A DNA stretch of 64,000 nt from Prochilodus magdalenae (GCA_024036415.1 JAMWET010000129.1:993501-1057500); one strand, 5' to 3'; shown: positions 47,816 to 63,143, numbered from the stretch's first letter. The notes: a model not told the origin generated them from the letters alone. Made by a program: numbers and translations.

Positions 47816-50800
47816 ATGAAGTGGCATTCCCTCAAGGGACGACTTGGGAACAGCAACACTTACAAGTTGTGAGGCGTTAGCTTATGAGCAAGGTTGAACA
47901 TTAGCCAGCTTGCTCATGGTATAGGCAGCTGCACACAAGTCTGCCCACTGTCGCCACTTTTACACAGTATTGTGCTATGACTAGTATAGTGTCACTGTCA
48001 GAACAAAGATATCAAAAATATCAACAGCTCTTCATATTAGGTGAAATCTCATGACAAATGGACCCATAGAAATGCTGTTAGACTACTATGAAAATCTTAT
48101 TCCATTAACCTCTATTCAAAGGTCATTTTTCCCCCTTCCTGTACAGTTTATGTCCTGTTCAGTACATCATTTTGGAAAAGTGAGGTTATATGAGACGTGG
48201 CAGTGTATGTGTAAGTACCTTATATAATCATATTCACTTTTGTGTCATCATTGTTTATGGTTAGCAAGCAGCAACATGGAAAAAGAAATATCTAGTGAGA
48301 CTGTGGCTTTCATCAAAACGGTTGCCACAATTCTGCAGCCCTCCCGTGGTCAGCTGAGGAGACCCCATGCATCCATTTGCCACCACTTGCACTCCTAAAG
48401 AAACAGACTGCTGGATCGCTGCTAATCTACTTTGTAGAAACACTACACCTCCCTGTGAGGCACTCAATTACATTTTCTCTGGTGGGTAATCACATAAATC
48501 ACACACATGCTACTGCTTGCATACTCAGTTAACAGGTCTGTCTGTTCACTGCATAACACAACCTACCAATAACAGGCTGACAAATTGCTTTCTGGCAGCA
48601 ATTGTACACTATTTTAATGCATATTTTATTACTTATTTGTGTGCAATATGTACACATGCCAAAGTAAATAAATGTTAACTATTTATTTAATGCAACTTTG
48701 GAATGTCACTTACAGTATTTACAGTATATACATTTGTCCAATGTAAACATTTAAAAAAGCTAAGCTAATATTTCTAGCATTGCCTACTGCTTAAAAACTG
48801 TAATTTCACAAAACCACACTTTAGGAGACAAAGAGGCAGCCAAAGAGGCAGCTAAAATTATGATTGATAAAATTGGACAATATATCATTCTAAAATGTAC
48901 CAAAATAATCTAAACAAACTGAAACAAACTTTCACGATGCAATGCATCATTTCCTGAAGACTTCAACTGTGGTGGGGTAGATATTTACACCCTCATGTTC
49001 AAATGCACACATCAAACATTATCTGATGAGATCTGACAGAACTGGGATGAACTGTGATACGGTTACCTCCTCTGTCTGCCTTAGTTGTCTTTCGAATGCA
49101 GCATTTCAGACAGACTACTCTGAAAGACTCTCCTTACACCCTAAAAATGAAATAATGTGGACACGCTAGAAAAACGAGTAAAATTCCTTTAACACAGTCC
49201 CAAGTTTTGCATTCATTTGAATAGTGTCAATGCAATAGCACAGAATGCTAAATACTTCATCTGAATTTTGCTTGTCAAATTTGGCTTTGTTTTCAGATTT
49301 AAATAAAAACATAATAAAATACATCCTTTTAAAGTGGCCCCAGTTTTAAATAGAAACATCTGCCAGATGCTAACATATTTCATATATGCAGTTATTGACA
49401 TGTCCTTGTATCACTGTGTACCCCTGCCTTTAGAACACCAGCAAGTACAAACTGGCTAACAACTGTCTCAATCCTAATATCACCGGTGAGTATAAATTCT
49501 AGGACAACACCACCACAAAACCCGCTGTAAGCCTTATACATGAATCTCCTGGATTTGTTATGGCCTCAACAGGCCAGCTCTGTGAGCAAAATGGGTGACA
49601 TTAATGGAGGGAACCAAACTAAAGTTGCTTTAAGGAGCATACTGGTCAGATGTCTGATTTGTGCTGGCTACATTATATAGCAGGCACATAAGTCAAAAGG
49701 CAGTAGAAAATATAATTAGTGCTTTGCTAAAACACACACTTACTGTGATTTTAACTCCTAGATGTTAGATCCACCCTCGATCGCTCTTTAGTAAAAACAC
49801 ATTGATTATGAGGCCGCACTATATTTAAAACAGTCTTAATGTGTACTGTCTGCATTAAATGGTTTATTGAGATCTTTACATGTTCTTAGTAAGCATACAT
49901 TATTTTTTGAGGAACCACATACATGCCGCCATAACATGGAGAGATCTTCATCACAATGAGGCTAGCACATTTCTAATTCATGCTGGTTTTATTTTTTGGT
50001 TAATTCATTATTCACAAAAAGCGGGCTGGCACAAAGTGTGAAGACTCACACGGAATGATGTAATTAGTGTGGAATATTAGCAAGTGTGCCAGAGTTCCAC
50101 AGTCGCTCCATTGCTGCGAACCCCAGGGATTTTCTGGTGGCTTTCAAACAGTGAGCAGCTTTTTTTCTTTGTATTCTTTTGAAGCCTTCTGTCACCTGCT
50201 GAGCTAAGCCTTCAAACAGTAGTAAGAATTGGTCATTATCGCAAATGTGAACTGCAGCTTCAATAAAGGCTGGAGAAAGCTGTATGCTGAGTCACAAGAG
50301 TCTTTCAACACAAATGCAATAGAAATCGCAGGCAGAGATCGCCAAATATTAGTGGTAGCCATCTACAATAGCTCCAGGTGCACCCTGGACACCGCTGAGA
50401 TCATACTGAGCCCTACTTTTCCACTATATTGCTTAAGACTTCAAAATACACTCTAACGATAACATGGGTTCCTTCAAAGTTTCTGCTTCTCTATCTGAAC
50501 TAGATCACCACCTTCAGTTGCGACCGTGATGTCAAAGTGAAGGTAGCATCCAGAGACGTGGCCTAACTAAGACGAAGGATTATCAGAACATCCTCAATGA
50601 CCTGTTGACAGCAGTCCTGTGGGCTACACGAACTTCAGTAAAGCTGCCCCACAGCACGGCATGCTCATTAATAATGGAGAACAGTTAATGCCTAGAGTAA
50701 AAAAGCACTTTGTGGACGGGACTCCCGGGAACACAAGAGAGAAACAGCGGTCAAGGAGAAAAACTCAAAGCCACTGAGGTGAACAGCTGAACCTAGTAAG

Positions 50801-52190
50801 ATGTTAACTTTTTTCTAAATATCGTCTTTGCTGCCTGATTCCATTTGACACAGCTGAAGAAAATAAGTAGGTTAATGCAGCAAAAGAACCTTATTAAAAG
50901 TTATTTATCAGTATAGCATGAACTGTAGTCTGTAACTAACATGTCAGTGTGACGAGAAATCAAGAAAAAGGGAATACTGGAAACTAACAATTCTCCAAGA
51001 TCTAAACTATGCTTAACATATTTCACCTTATTTACAGTTTACAAATATTTTTGTCCTCTTGATCTAACAGAAAGCATTGTTCAGCTAGCATCATTGAATA
51101 TGGCAATGGGAACCTGTAGGGTCTTCCAGGCCTTCTGAGAAGGCCTACAGATTTCTGGGAGGTAAAATATATATGTTATTTAATTTTTTTAAATAGAATA
51201 ATCAATTGTGAAATTTAACTTTCCAAGTATTTCCAATTGTGGATGTGCTTTTTTTCATTTGTATCTCAGTAGGTATGTTCAGGATAGCCCTCCCTGCAGG
51301 ACTTAAGGAGCTGGAAGGAAGTTCTTAAGCATCAGACGTGTGTTTTGACAGTAGCCATATGTTACTGACTGGAAAGTGGTACCGGAAAGTATTATATATC
51401 CTATTTTGATTATGAGCTGACACACAATCATCATCAAAATAGTAGTTACCCAGAAGGCAGCAAACAGACAGCAATGAAATGTAGTGGGTAGTTTTGACAC
51501 GAACGGTTTGTTGTCATGTGTCACACGTCCAGAGCGCCTGTGGCACTCCACATCAAACCCCACTACAAAATCCTCAAGAACTGCATATGAACATATTCAA
51601 GCTGCATGGTATGGATTATTGCAGATCATTACAAACCTCTACAACTTTATGATAATGAGTGTATAATGAAAAAAAAAAACAATTCAGTTCTCGTTCTCTG
51701 ATAATGTTTGTATTGATAATTACTTATCATTATTTTTGAAATTGCTTGCATGTATAAAGCTCACTTCCAACAACATATAAACAAGACCATTCTTGAAGTG
51801 ATCTATAATGGAATGAAACACAAAAACACAAAAAGAAATGTATGAGCATGAGTGTTAGTTTTGAACTTGTCTTGTAGTAAGAGAGGCTCTAGAAAAGGTA
51901 CCAGACTCTTCCTATCTTTTATCACTTAATGTGGCCAAGAACTGCCTTCGTTCTTACTGCAGAAAAAGGAAATTTGACACACAAAATGACCAATCACAAG
52001 CCTGCTATTTGGCACGACATACAGAAGAAGTCAAACTTGAAAAAGTCACGCACACAGAGATAAGGTGGGTGGGAGAGCAGCAGGGCTGCACAGAGGGTGT
52101 CAGAGAGGAAAAATGCGCTGGCACAGCTTTTCGGTTCATATACAGTAACATATACTACATCGAACGCTACAATGTGTATCAATATATCAT
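47816..52190. other. 4.4 kb interval without a supported gene
   Basis: Short frames only. A block at 49980-50130 with TAATTCATTATTCAC and GATGTAATTAGTG looks like a possible conserved non-coding element, unproven. Confidence 0.35.
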
Positions 52191-52441
52191 ACAAACTCAG
52201 TGTACCACCCTGCCCTACTCTGCACTAAGTATTAGCCTACTATCAGAAATCAAAGGGGTGCTATCTATCTTTATTGTGGGGCTGTTTTTTTTTTTTTTTT
52301 TGACTGTGCAGCCTAAACTAAAGGCCTAGCTTTAAAACTCACAGTTTATCACTAGTATATGCAGACAAAAAGATGAACTATACCAAACGTATTCCCTATG
52401 ACCTTCTAGTCAGGGTGGCTATGGGATCACTGGGAATCAAA
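52191..52441 (+). repeat. Left arm of long inverted repeat (source flank)
   Basis: About 251 bp, from ACAAACTCAGTGTACCACCC to CACTGGGAATCAAA, whose reverse complement reappears at 52673-52918 with roughly a dozen differences plus a longer T-run here (52285-52301). It lies entirely outside the Tc1-like element. It is not preceded by the element's terminal sequence, so it looks like the original flanking DNA rather than a second element copy. Confidence 0.95.
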
Positions 52442-52502
52442 TTTAAGTGTGGGATATATTTGTTTTGCTGGTCAAGCTAAATCTTATTGGCCTAACAGTA
52501 TA

Positions 52503-52941
52503 CAGTGAGGAAAATAAGTATTTGAACACCCTGCGACTTTGCAAGTTCTCCCACTTAGAAATCATAGAGGGGTCTGAAATTTTCATCTTAGGTGCATGTC
52601 CACTGTGAGAGACATAATCTAAAAAAAACCCTGGAAATCACTATGTATGATTTTTTAATAATTTATTTGTGTTTTGATTCCCAGTGATCCCATAGCCACC
52701 CTGACTATAAGATCATAGGGAATACGTTTTGCTATAGTTCATCTTTCTGTCTGCATATACTAGTGATAAAATGTGAGTTTTAAAGCTAGGTCTTTAGTTT
52801 AGGCTGCACAGTTTAAAAAAAAAACAGCCCCACAATAAAGATAGATGGCACCCCTTTGATTTCTGATAGTATGCTAATACTTAGTGCAGAGTAGGGCAGG
52901 GTGGTACACTGAGTTTGTTTAAATACTTATTTTCCTCACTG
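52503..52941. mobile_element. Tc1-like miniature element carrying an inverted flank copy
   Basis: A 439-bp unit flanked by TA on both sides (52501-52502 and 52942-52943), the Tc1/mariner target duplication. Terminal inverted repeats are CAGTGAGGAAAATAAGTATT at the left, with its reverse complement at the right end, and extend to about 25 bp with one mismatch. The left 170 bp (to about 52672) follows a widespread fish Tc1-like end sequence, including CAAGTTCTCCCACTTAGAAA and CATGTCCACTGTGAGAGACA. The next 246 bp are an inverted copy of 52191-52441, after which only 23 bp of terminal sequence close the element. No transposase is encoded. Confidence 0.9.
52673..52918 (-). repeat. Right arm of long inverted repeat (inside the element)
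   Basis: Reverse complement of 52191-52441, about 95% identical by eye. The loop between the arms is about 231 bp. Starts TTTGATTCCCAGTGATCCCA, ends ACACTGAGTTTGT, directly against the element's right terminus. Confidence 0.95.
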
Positions 52942-52943
52942 TA

Positions 52944-55900
52944 GTTAAAGATTAGAGCACAAAAGCCTTGGTTTCATGTGGTCTGAGGTAGCGAAGACTG
53001 CTCTTAATAATTCACGTCACATCAAAGTCAGATTCCACCAAATATCTGTGACAGAAAAAAGTCAGAGCAGCGAGAAGCACACTAGCAATTTCCACAGACA
53101 AGTGAATTTATTGAGGGATGTACTAAAGGGACAAACAGGGGGATAAACAGAGATCAGATTGTGTGAGAGCAACATTAATAAAGGAGAAGAGAGAGAAGTC
53201 CTCACACCACATGTTAGGAGTCTAGATGGATGAGAATAAGGCTAGGTAACTATGCGTCATTTGCTTGTTGCTTCTTTCTTACTGGCTCTCTCCTTAGAAT
53301 CATTCTCTCTTTTTTACCTTTCCTTATCATTCTCTTCTCTGCTTTCTTCATCTTCAGCACATGTCAGGAGCCAATAGGCTAGACAAGTCACACTAGACTG
53401 TCTTAAAATAAGGCCTTAGTAAATAAGCTACTGCTTTTACAGGCTTGTGTGCATATTTGGCTCACTAAAGGGCCACCGTAGACATCTCTCTCTGTACAAG
53501 CAAAAACAGGTCCTTCTTCATTTCCTGACATCTCACAAAACTGAAATGCATGTTTGACTGGATTTCTCGACACAGGGAGGGCAACACAAACAGACTACAG
53601 ACATGCTGCATGGTTGTACTTGATGAGTCATGCACACTTCTACCAGCCCAGTTACACTGTGGGCAGGACACTGTGCCAAATCACAGAAGTGTGACACACG
53701 TGCATAAAAAATGCTTTTATCTACAGAGAAGTAGGTACATATGCTGATTCCAATAATGGGAAAAACGACTTCAATTATTTGCCGGGTCAGGCCAATAATT
53801 GCCGATGATCCCTAATTCAAAGCTCTAGTCTGGACCTCGCTTTCAAAGATGCATGATTTCAGTGCTGTTCATCTTATGGTGATCTGACAGTTTTTACGGT
53901 ACTGTAGACCTCAGTATCAAGCTGTCATGCTTATTTTATCAAGCTATATGTCAGAGAACATCAGAGAACAAATGACAGATTTGAAGGCTATGTTAACAGC
54001 AGGGCAAAGACAGTAAGGTAATCACAGCAGCAGTTTAATAAGAAGAGAGGAGAGTGAGAGAGGGAGAAAGGTAGATAGACTGTGCTAACAGAGGTGCAGT
54101 CACATCGATTCGTAATCTCAGAGAGGTGTGAGGCAGCATGCTGATGAGAGGGCTGGTCCCCCACACCTGCATTATGGGTAATGTAGGCACTGGGCTAAAA
54201 ATAGTACACTGCAGGCAAGACCTGCATCAAAACATTGACATCACATTGGCAATGAACATCAAGCACCGGAGCCTCAACTGCAGTCAGATTAAACTTCTTA
54301 AGGGTGGAATGCTAAGGAAAAGAAACTGTGCTTAAACCGACCTAAAGGAATGAAAAAGCATGTCTCTCCACCTATTGAGTTTGAACAGTGCATTGAACTG
54401 CTGCACTTTCTTTAAATGACTGCTTCTTTCTCCAGGCATCATCAAAGCAGGAAAAAACATTGATTTTCTGACCAACTACTTGTACATCATGGCAGATGGT
54501 GGCACAGTACCTTTTGTTAAGATGAACACAATCCTTGCAACTGTGGTATTTACAACTCCAACCACTGAAAATTTAATATCATGATACTTTAGGAAGTGAT
54601 ACATTATGACTTGATATTTAATTTTTATGACATCTGATAAATTTAAACAAATGATGTAGTACCACTTTTAAAATACTATTTAAACCTATAATTCCAATTT
54701 TTTGTAATCAATGTTTCACTGCAGTTCCACTCTAAACCCAGTTAAACAGGTCTTACTGTGCTCTATTTGTAGCAAAACGCACAACAGTTTTTCCCCCCCA
54801 AATGCGTTTTCCCCTCCAAAAAGGTATACCTTGATGACATATTGTGATGTAATTATCACAATAACAATAAATAATTATATTGCCCTAGCTCTAAATTACA
54901 ACACTGGCACCAAGGTGTTGTACCAAAATGTACAATCTTGTACATCACAATCTGTAAACCAGTAAAATGAACAGGTAGGCTCTTCTCTGTCTACAATATT
55001 ACAACAGCCAGCTGACACTGAATTTCCGCTTAGCACCATCTAGTGGAATACTGTTTACCATAAACACATACAACATAGACCAATTAAGAGCTTACTTGAC
55101 AGGTGTTAATAATGTGGCTTGTGCAGCTGTGGCCTGTTCTGCCTAATTCCATTTAATGCACTACTTTCAAACAGATACAACAGCAGGTTAAAATGTTTAT
55201 TATATATTTAACTGAAATATTCAAATAACACATGCATTTGATTTGTATATCCTTGTTTTGCTTTCTTTTAATAAACAGCCATCTAAAATAAAGTCCCAGG
55301 TGGCAATAAGACAGTATGTTAAAATGAAAACACTAGGGGTATGTGTTATTGTCTGAAAACTTTCCGAATACTTTTTAATGGTAATAAAAATGTTTCACAA
55401 CAGTAATTAAAATTCTGTTCAAATTCAGTTCTGTGTTTTTTGAGTGCCTTTTGCGTTAGCTATTGTGCATGCTGAGTATCAGGAGGGGAACTTTTGCGCT
55501 GCTAGTTTGATAACACAAAACAACAGAAGGAGAGAGCAATGCCAGCTAAAACACCAAACCTTTTGAAATACCTAAAAGTCACAAAGCGCAAAGAATAAAA
55601 ACAGTGAAATTCATCGGTTTGGATGACCAATCATTCTATGCTGCGAAGCGCACTGGATTACATGGCACATATTGTAGTGCATATAGCTACACTGACTAGT
55701 TTATTTTGTAGAAGTTATTTTAAATCACAGCCAGCTTTTTTATTGTAGGTCTTGACCCAGTGTGTCCTGAATTTTTGTTTTGTCCAATAATTATTTTGGT
55801 TCATCACTACTATTCTTTATACATCATGGATATCAAGTTCTTCTAGAGCACAGAACAACTGCATGTATCATTAAAAACCATATTCAGACCAAATGCAGAT

Positions 55901-57526
55901 CCTGTAAACCACAACAAACAGTGTATAGTAAGTGCTGCATGGATGCTTGTCCATTATAGCACTAATTTCTTTTGAAACTGTATTATTTATTATTATTATT
56001 ACTATTATTTATTACTGTGATCAAAATGACTATTTTGCTGGTGTACTGTGTCTGGTTTACTATTTGTCAAAAAAATTTATCCAGAAAATGTCTTTAAGAA
56101 TAGATATAGATAATTGTTTGATTTGAGATGACGTGATGAAATTATGACATGAAAAACACAATGTCATTTCTGATATAAATCCCAGGTATTACTTGCTTAT
56201 TTGACCTTATTTCTAACATCAAGTGAGGCACTTCCCCTCTGCCAGTGTATCTAACCGCCTCTTTCTATCGCTTGAATAACCACCTCCGGGTTGAAGCTTT
56301 CATAAAGCCAACTTAAAAAGCCTAAGGCCAGTGATCACTCTCTGCCTGTAAATGAGGAGCAAGGAGGGGGCTGAGAGAGACTGGTGCTGCAACTGGCTAA
56401 CAAAGCCCTTTCTTTCCCTCAGTGGATCTGCTCCGGCCCTGGGGAGTGTATTCAGAGTGCTGGTGCAGGAGGGGGAGTGCTTCAGCCACTGTTGAAACAA
56501 TCCCCTGCAGACAGCCATTCTCCAGCCATATGGTACACCTCTGTCTGTCCTTAGCCCAGGCCTGCCCCTTCACACACACACACACATATGCAGCTGGCTC
56601 AACATACCACTCGATTGTGCTGCTGTTGAACAGTGTCTCCCAAGTACCTAAGGAAGTGCGTGTGAGAGACATTGTCTCTCCAGTGTGGGGGGAGGGGGTA
56701 GGGGGGTATGGACAATGACAGTAATGACACTTTTCCATTAAAGCAAAAAGGCTGTTCTTTTAATGTCTTACGAGGCAGGGTCACACAGTCAAAGTCAGAG
56801 GCACACACTCAAATACAGCAGTACATGTGCAGTATGAGGCAAGCAAAGAGAAAAACAGACGGAGGGTTTAAAATTATGCATTTATATTTCATTGTTTTTT
56901 AAATAAAATCTAACCTGGCAGAAGACAGCAAAGTTTTCTGCGTGTGCATAAGAGCTGCACATTTCTTATAATATCATTGTGGCAATAGGTTTTTGTGAAT
57001 AATGACTGTCTCAAATAAAAAATTCTGAGGGTCCATTAAAAATAACATTAGATGACATTAAGAGTAGCCAGCCAACATGGGACACCCTGAATACCAGTGG
57101 GTATTTCACACACTGCCAAACTGAATTTTATATTGTGTTCTGTGAGCATCATTACCAATCATGTAAGTTCTCTGGGGTTTTAGATGAATCAGTGCATAAT
57201 TGTGATCAAAATAATGCAAGACAATCTGGGTCAGATCATACTGCACTTGATATGGTTCCAGTGACTGGTGTTCAAATAGTGGTTGAGTATTTGTTAGATT
57301 TGTTACAGGTAAGCTAAAGGCTTACTACTTTGTTTTGTCAGTCCGTCTGCCATCTTCCTTAAATTCATCTGTAACTATGGTCTGTAACTATGGACTGTGT
57401 CGAAGTGAGAATATGCATGCAATTTACAAACAGACAGATCTACTAAAAAATGCTAATATTTTAGTGCATCCGATAACTTTAGCAGTATAACTCCAATAAG
57501 TCGTTTTGTCTATATGATGTGTCCCA
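52944..57526. other. 4.6 kb interval without a supported gene
   Basis: No domain-bearing frame. Minus 56397-56738 (113 codons) and overlapping frames on plus are unassignable. A short CA run lies at 56571-56587. Confidence 0.35.
55033..55046 (-). promoter_or_regulatory. Candidate CTCF-like site
   Basis: The minus strand reads CCACTAGATGGTGC, one mismatch from the vertebrate CTCF core (CCASYAGRKGGCRS). One motif hit in 64 kb is weak evidence. Confidence 0.2.
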
Positions 57527-57551
57527 TGTGTGTGTGTGTGTGTGTGTGTGT
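57527..57551 (+). repeat. (TG)n microsatellite
   Basis: About 12 TG units. Confidence 0.92.
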
Positions 57552-58796
57552 TACTCCATGCCTAGTGACACTCTGTTTGATACACTTAATGTTAATACCT
57601 GACATTTATACTTCAACTAAAGCTTAGACAACAACTAATCCCAGCTCCAAGTAACAACTAACAGACCCCCAACTCCCTCCAAACCACACAACCATGCACA
57701 GCATAGAGGTAGGGGCAGTACACGTTGTAAACTGTGTTTTATCAGGGCATGCTTGTTGAAATCAGCAGTGGCCTTCCAGCCATGCTTTCATCTAAAGGCC
57801 ATACTCGTTCAGAAACTCCTTCATCCTTTCACTCCCTCCCTCCCTCCATCCCTATCTTTAAAAAGCACACATAAGCAAACATCTCCAGACACAATGCAGC
57901 AAAACTGCACTCACAAACATTTTATTTCTGCTACCAATCGGTTTTGAATATAGGTGTAATGAGAGAATGTAAAAGAGAATTAATTCACTCTGAGGTGAAG
58001 GGCTTACTCTGAAGCAACTTAAGGCTACTGTTCATGTCTGTGTAAATGTGCCTTAGCCTGTCAAATCCTGTAATAAATACGGTTGCATAACTGGCTGTTC
58101 TGTTACACTGTAAAGTATCGGCACTCTCTGTAGTCCTACACATTGTGCTGCTTTTTTTGTGTTTCACCACGAGGCCTAAAGAACAACATTTTGTTCCAAT
58201 AAATTAAATTCATATTGATGAAAAACACTTGACTTTTGCTCATCTGTATTCACCATTTGTCTGAAACGCTCTGTTAGAGTGCCTGTGTCTGTAAAACCTG
58301 CTTCCCAATGAGTTCAGAGTACTCTGATGGGTAAGCTCACTCACTTTGTTGTGATCATTCAACTGCCAGATGGCAACCCAGTACAAGTTTTGCCTCCAAA
58401 CAGCTTTAGCTATGTTTACAATGGCTTTGGTTCTGTCGTAAAGGTATGAGACAGATCTTAATTCTGAATGTCAGGTAAAACAAGCTAGTAGACCCAATCC
58501 ATCTTTGTAAGCTTGATTGGACCAGGACAATACAGAGCGGTAGATTTTGTATCTCTCAAACGTATAGCTCTCTGTGTGCTGTATAAGGGCATGCCATATT
58601 TCTTATTTCATATATATGTATATATTTCTTGCCTCCTTGTGAAGTGAGATATATTTTTATTTCTCCATAGTGAACTGTACTATGTATAGTTTATAGTCAA
58701 TAGTTAATAATATTGCTGAGCTGGTACCTACACATTTATCTATATGGAAACATTTGCAAAATCAATTTACAAAGTCAGGCCCATTTTATGGTTAGC
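57552..58796. other. Spacer, no gene
   Basis: A short CTCC-type run near 57830-57848; nothing else recognised. Confidence 0.4.
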
Positions 58797-58846
58797 AAAC
58801 ACACACACACAAAAACACACACAGACACGCAAACACAGACAGACAT
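58797..58846 (+). repeat. Imperfect (AC)n / CAGA repeat
   Basis: AC units with AAAA and AGAC interruptions. Confidence 0.8.
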
Positions 58847-59190
58847 ACTGGAACATACACCTTGCTCTGAATGCTCACTGCTGTGATGCTGAAGTATTTT
58901 ACACCTTCCGATCAACATCAATAAGGGAAACAATGCAGCAGATGTTATTAAAGAAAAACTGAGACAGTAAACAAAGAAACAAAAATGCCATCAGTGTGGC
59001 TGTTCTGCGTTTCAGTTTGTGGTAAAAACCTTTCTCTCTAATATCCTCCCCAGTACACTCCGTCAACCAGCCAGGCGTACAGTAGAGCCAGAGAGAGACC
59101 ACCTGCTATTTCCTCTACGCACCAAGCTGTGACTACCAAGGACAAAGAAGCGGAGTTGGACAAAGAGAGAATGGGGGTGGGGGGGGTAGC

Positions 59191-59222
<32 letters not shown>

Positions 59223-59234
59223 GTGTTTGTGTGT
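59191..59234 (+). repeat. (GT)n microsatellite, with nearby (CA)n
   Basis: GT run with TTT interruptions, followed within 20 bp by a CA run at 59251-59266 that is complementary to it, so the two could fold back. Confidence 0.92.
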
Positions 59235-60250
59235 CTTTTTTCTCCCCCAGCCACACACACACACACAAGTGTATGTGTGTCCACGTATGATATACATCTG
59301 TTTTTGAAAGTCACTTATTTCCAATTTTCCTGTGACTGGACAGATACTGTCATCAGAAAGAGAAAAAACAGAGAAAGAAAGAGCAAGAGAGAGACAGACA
59401 GACAGACAGAGAAAAAGAGATCAGACATCCGCTGCAATGCTATTTACTATAGAGTACAGTAATAGAGACAGTGGGGAAGGAACCTGGCGGTCACCTGTCT
59501 TTTCTGTCTTTCCTTTGTCCACTCTATTGTTCATTGGTCTGTAATGTCCTTGAATCATACTGCGGTTGCATAATCCCTACAGGGAGGCCAAACACAGCCT
59601 GTTCTCCACTTCAACAACCAATGACATTGATCTGCCTTTCATTCCTTAACAACTGGATTAATTAACATTTATTTAGGCACGTTTTATTAGTCTCAAGGTA
59701 GAAATAACATGTGGTAGAGTACACCTTGCTTAAAGTACAGGGGCCGTCAGTATCATATAATAACATCATATATAAACCAGAGGTACATTTACAACACATT
59801 CACACACTGTTCTGAAGTTTCACAGTGAATGTCTAAAAATTGACTGGAGTTGTGATTGACAGGAGCTGATCCTGCTCCTTTTACCTTTACTCTCCTCTTT
59901 TAACCAGCATCTTTTATTCAAATAACCTCATCCCTTTCTCCTTTGCAGCCTTATGAAGAGCTTTTGTCTAGCCATAATCCTCAGTACACCTGAGAGAAAC
60001 ACAACCTTACATCTTCTCTCTACATAAGGATAAAAGAAAGAGACAGAGAGCGTCAAGGAGAAAACAAACGTGTTACTCTCACCAGCACTCAAGTATCCCT
60101 CTTCACAAACCTGACAGTTACGTTTGCACAATTACAACTGCCACGCTCTTGCTCTCTCTCTGTCTCTCTTTTCCTGCTTATTATAAGGCGCCCACACTCC
60201 AGAGGCTGCATCATCTGCTCCAACACCAAAGAGCTTCTCAGTAAAAGCCT
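59235..60250. other. Spacer, no gene
   Basis: A (GACA)n run at about 59394-59410; otherwise nothing recognised. Confidence 0.4.
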
Positions 60251-60399
<149 letters not shown>

Positions 60400-60485
60400 A
60401 AAAAGAATAAAGCAGACACAGAGTGTGTGTAACATAGTAGACTTGTGGAGCTAGCTGGTGTGGGTTGTGCTTTGAGGTTCATCTC

Positions 60486-62036
<1,551 letters not shown>

Positions 62037-63092
62037 TGTCAGTGTGTGTAGCATGTGACTTGTGACTTAATTATGACTTTTAATGCTGCTACATATCTTA
62101 GTCTTCTTCTGCAGTTAGTTAGTGTTGATGGCATGTATGCCATGTTCGTACAGTAACTTGTAGTCTGGGAGGTAGTGAACATTCTTTGACATCTGTTTCA
62201 GACCTGGCCTGAAAACTGAAAAAGCCAAACTGCATCTTTTGTACATTATTTTGATTTTTTTATTATCATTTTATTATCAAGCTTTTAAATAAAACACAAC
62301 TGAAAAGCATATTAGGAACACTTGGTGGCAAAAAACACTCGGTGAAAATGGCAAATTCTATCAGTTCAATTAAATAGTAATAGCCTATAATAAATAGCTA
62401 GCACTGTTAAACACATTAGAGACAACTAAAATTTGAATGTTATAGTTCAAGCAGTGCTTTACAGACAGATACGATTGTCAGTTCTCAGTTGTCACATTTC
62501 TTAAACATAAGCAAACAGAAAGTGTTTTGTTTTTAAATTCACCAGCTCTGCCTGTATCAGTGAGATACTGTTAAATAGGAAGGGGTTCCTATAAAGTTTC
62601 CCAGTGCTCTAACTGGTGCTCTAACACTGGTGCTCTAACACTGATATTATAACCATGGGGAGTGAATGCTGATTGAGATTCAGATGAGAATTTCACTGAA
62701 ATGAAGCAACTTAGAGTTACATGTTTTAAACTTTGTTGTAGGCCTGTTTCATCATAAAACAATGAAAAGCTCTGTAAGGTAGGTGAAGACCTAAGTAAAA
62801 TACAGAAAAGGTTCAGAAAGAGATCCGGTGGACTAAAGATTGTGTCAGACATTAGCAGGACAGAATCAATTGGAGCCTATCTTTTTTATGTGTTGCCTGT
62901 CATTTCCCCGACAATGGACCTATGATTTCTAACGATCTAATGGCAATTAATCAACAACTGCCAATTGCTACAGCATTCTAGTAGTAATAGTATTAATCCA
63001 TAAGTCACCTAAAATTCATTTAAAAGATATCTTTTTTAGAGTTTGCTTACATTTTTTTCTCACTTTTTTGCAGAAAGTTGTTGTAGTCCTAA
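62037..63092. other. Spacer, no gene
   Basis: Contains the small tandem repeat at 62603-62641; an 87-codon minus frame at 62589-62852 has no known motif. Confidence 0.4.
62603..62641 (+). repeat. Three-unit tandem repeat (TGGTGCTCTAACAC)
   Basis: Two exact 14-bp units (62614-62627, 62628-62641) preceded by a partial unit AGTGCTCTAAC. Confidence 0.85.
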
Positions 63093-63143
63093 AATCCCGG
63101 CATTTGCAGACACTGTTATCCAGAGCGGCGTATGTGTACGTCA
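63093..63143 (-). mobile_element. SINE/L2 3' tail fragment, minus orientation
   Basis: CCGGCATTTGCAGACACTGT then TATCCAGAGCGGCGTA is the reverse complement of the GTCGCTTTGGATAAGAGCGTC-type tail seen at 13672-13700. The rest of the element is not recognisable. Confidence 0.65.
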
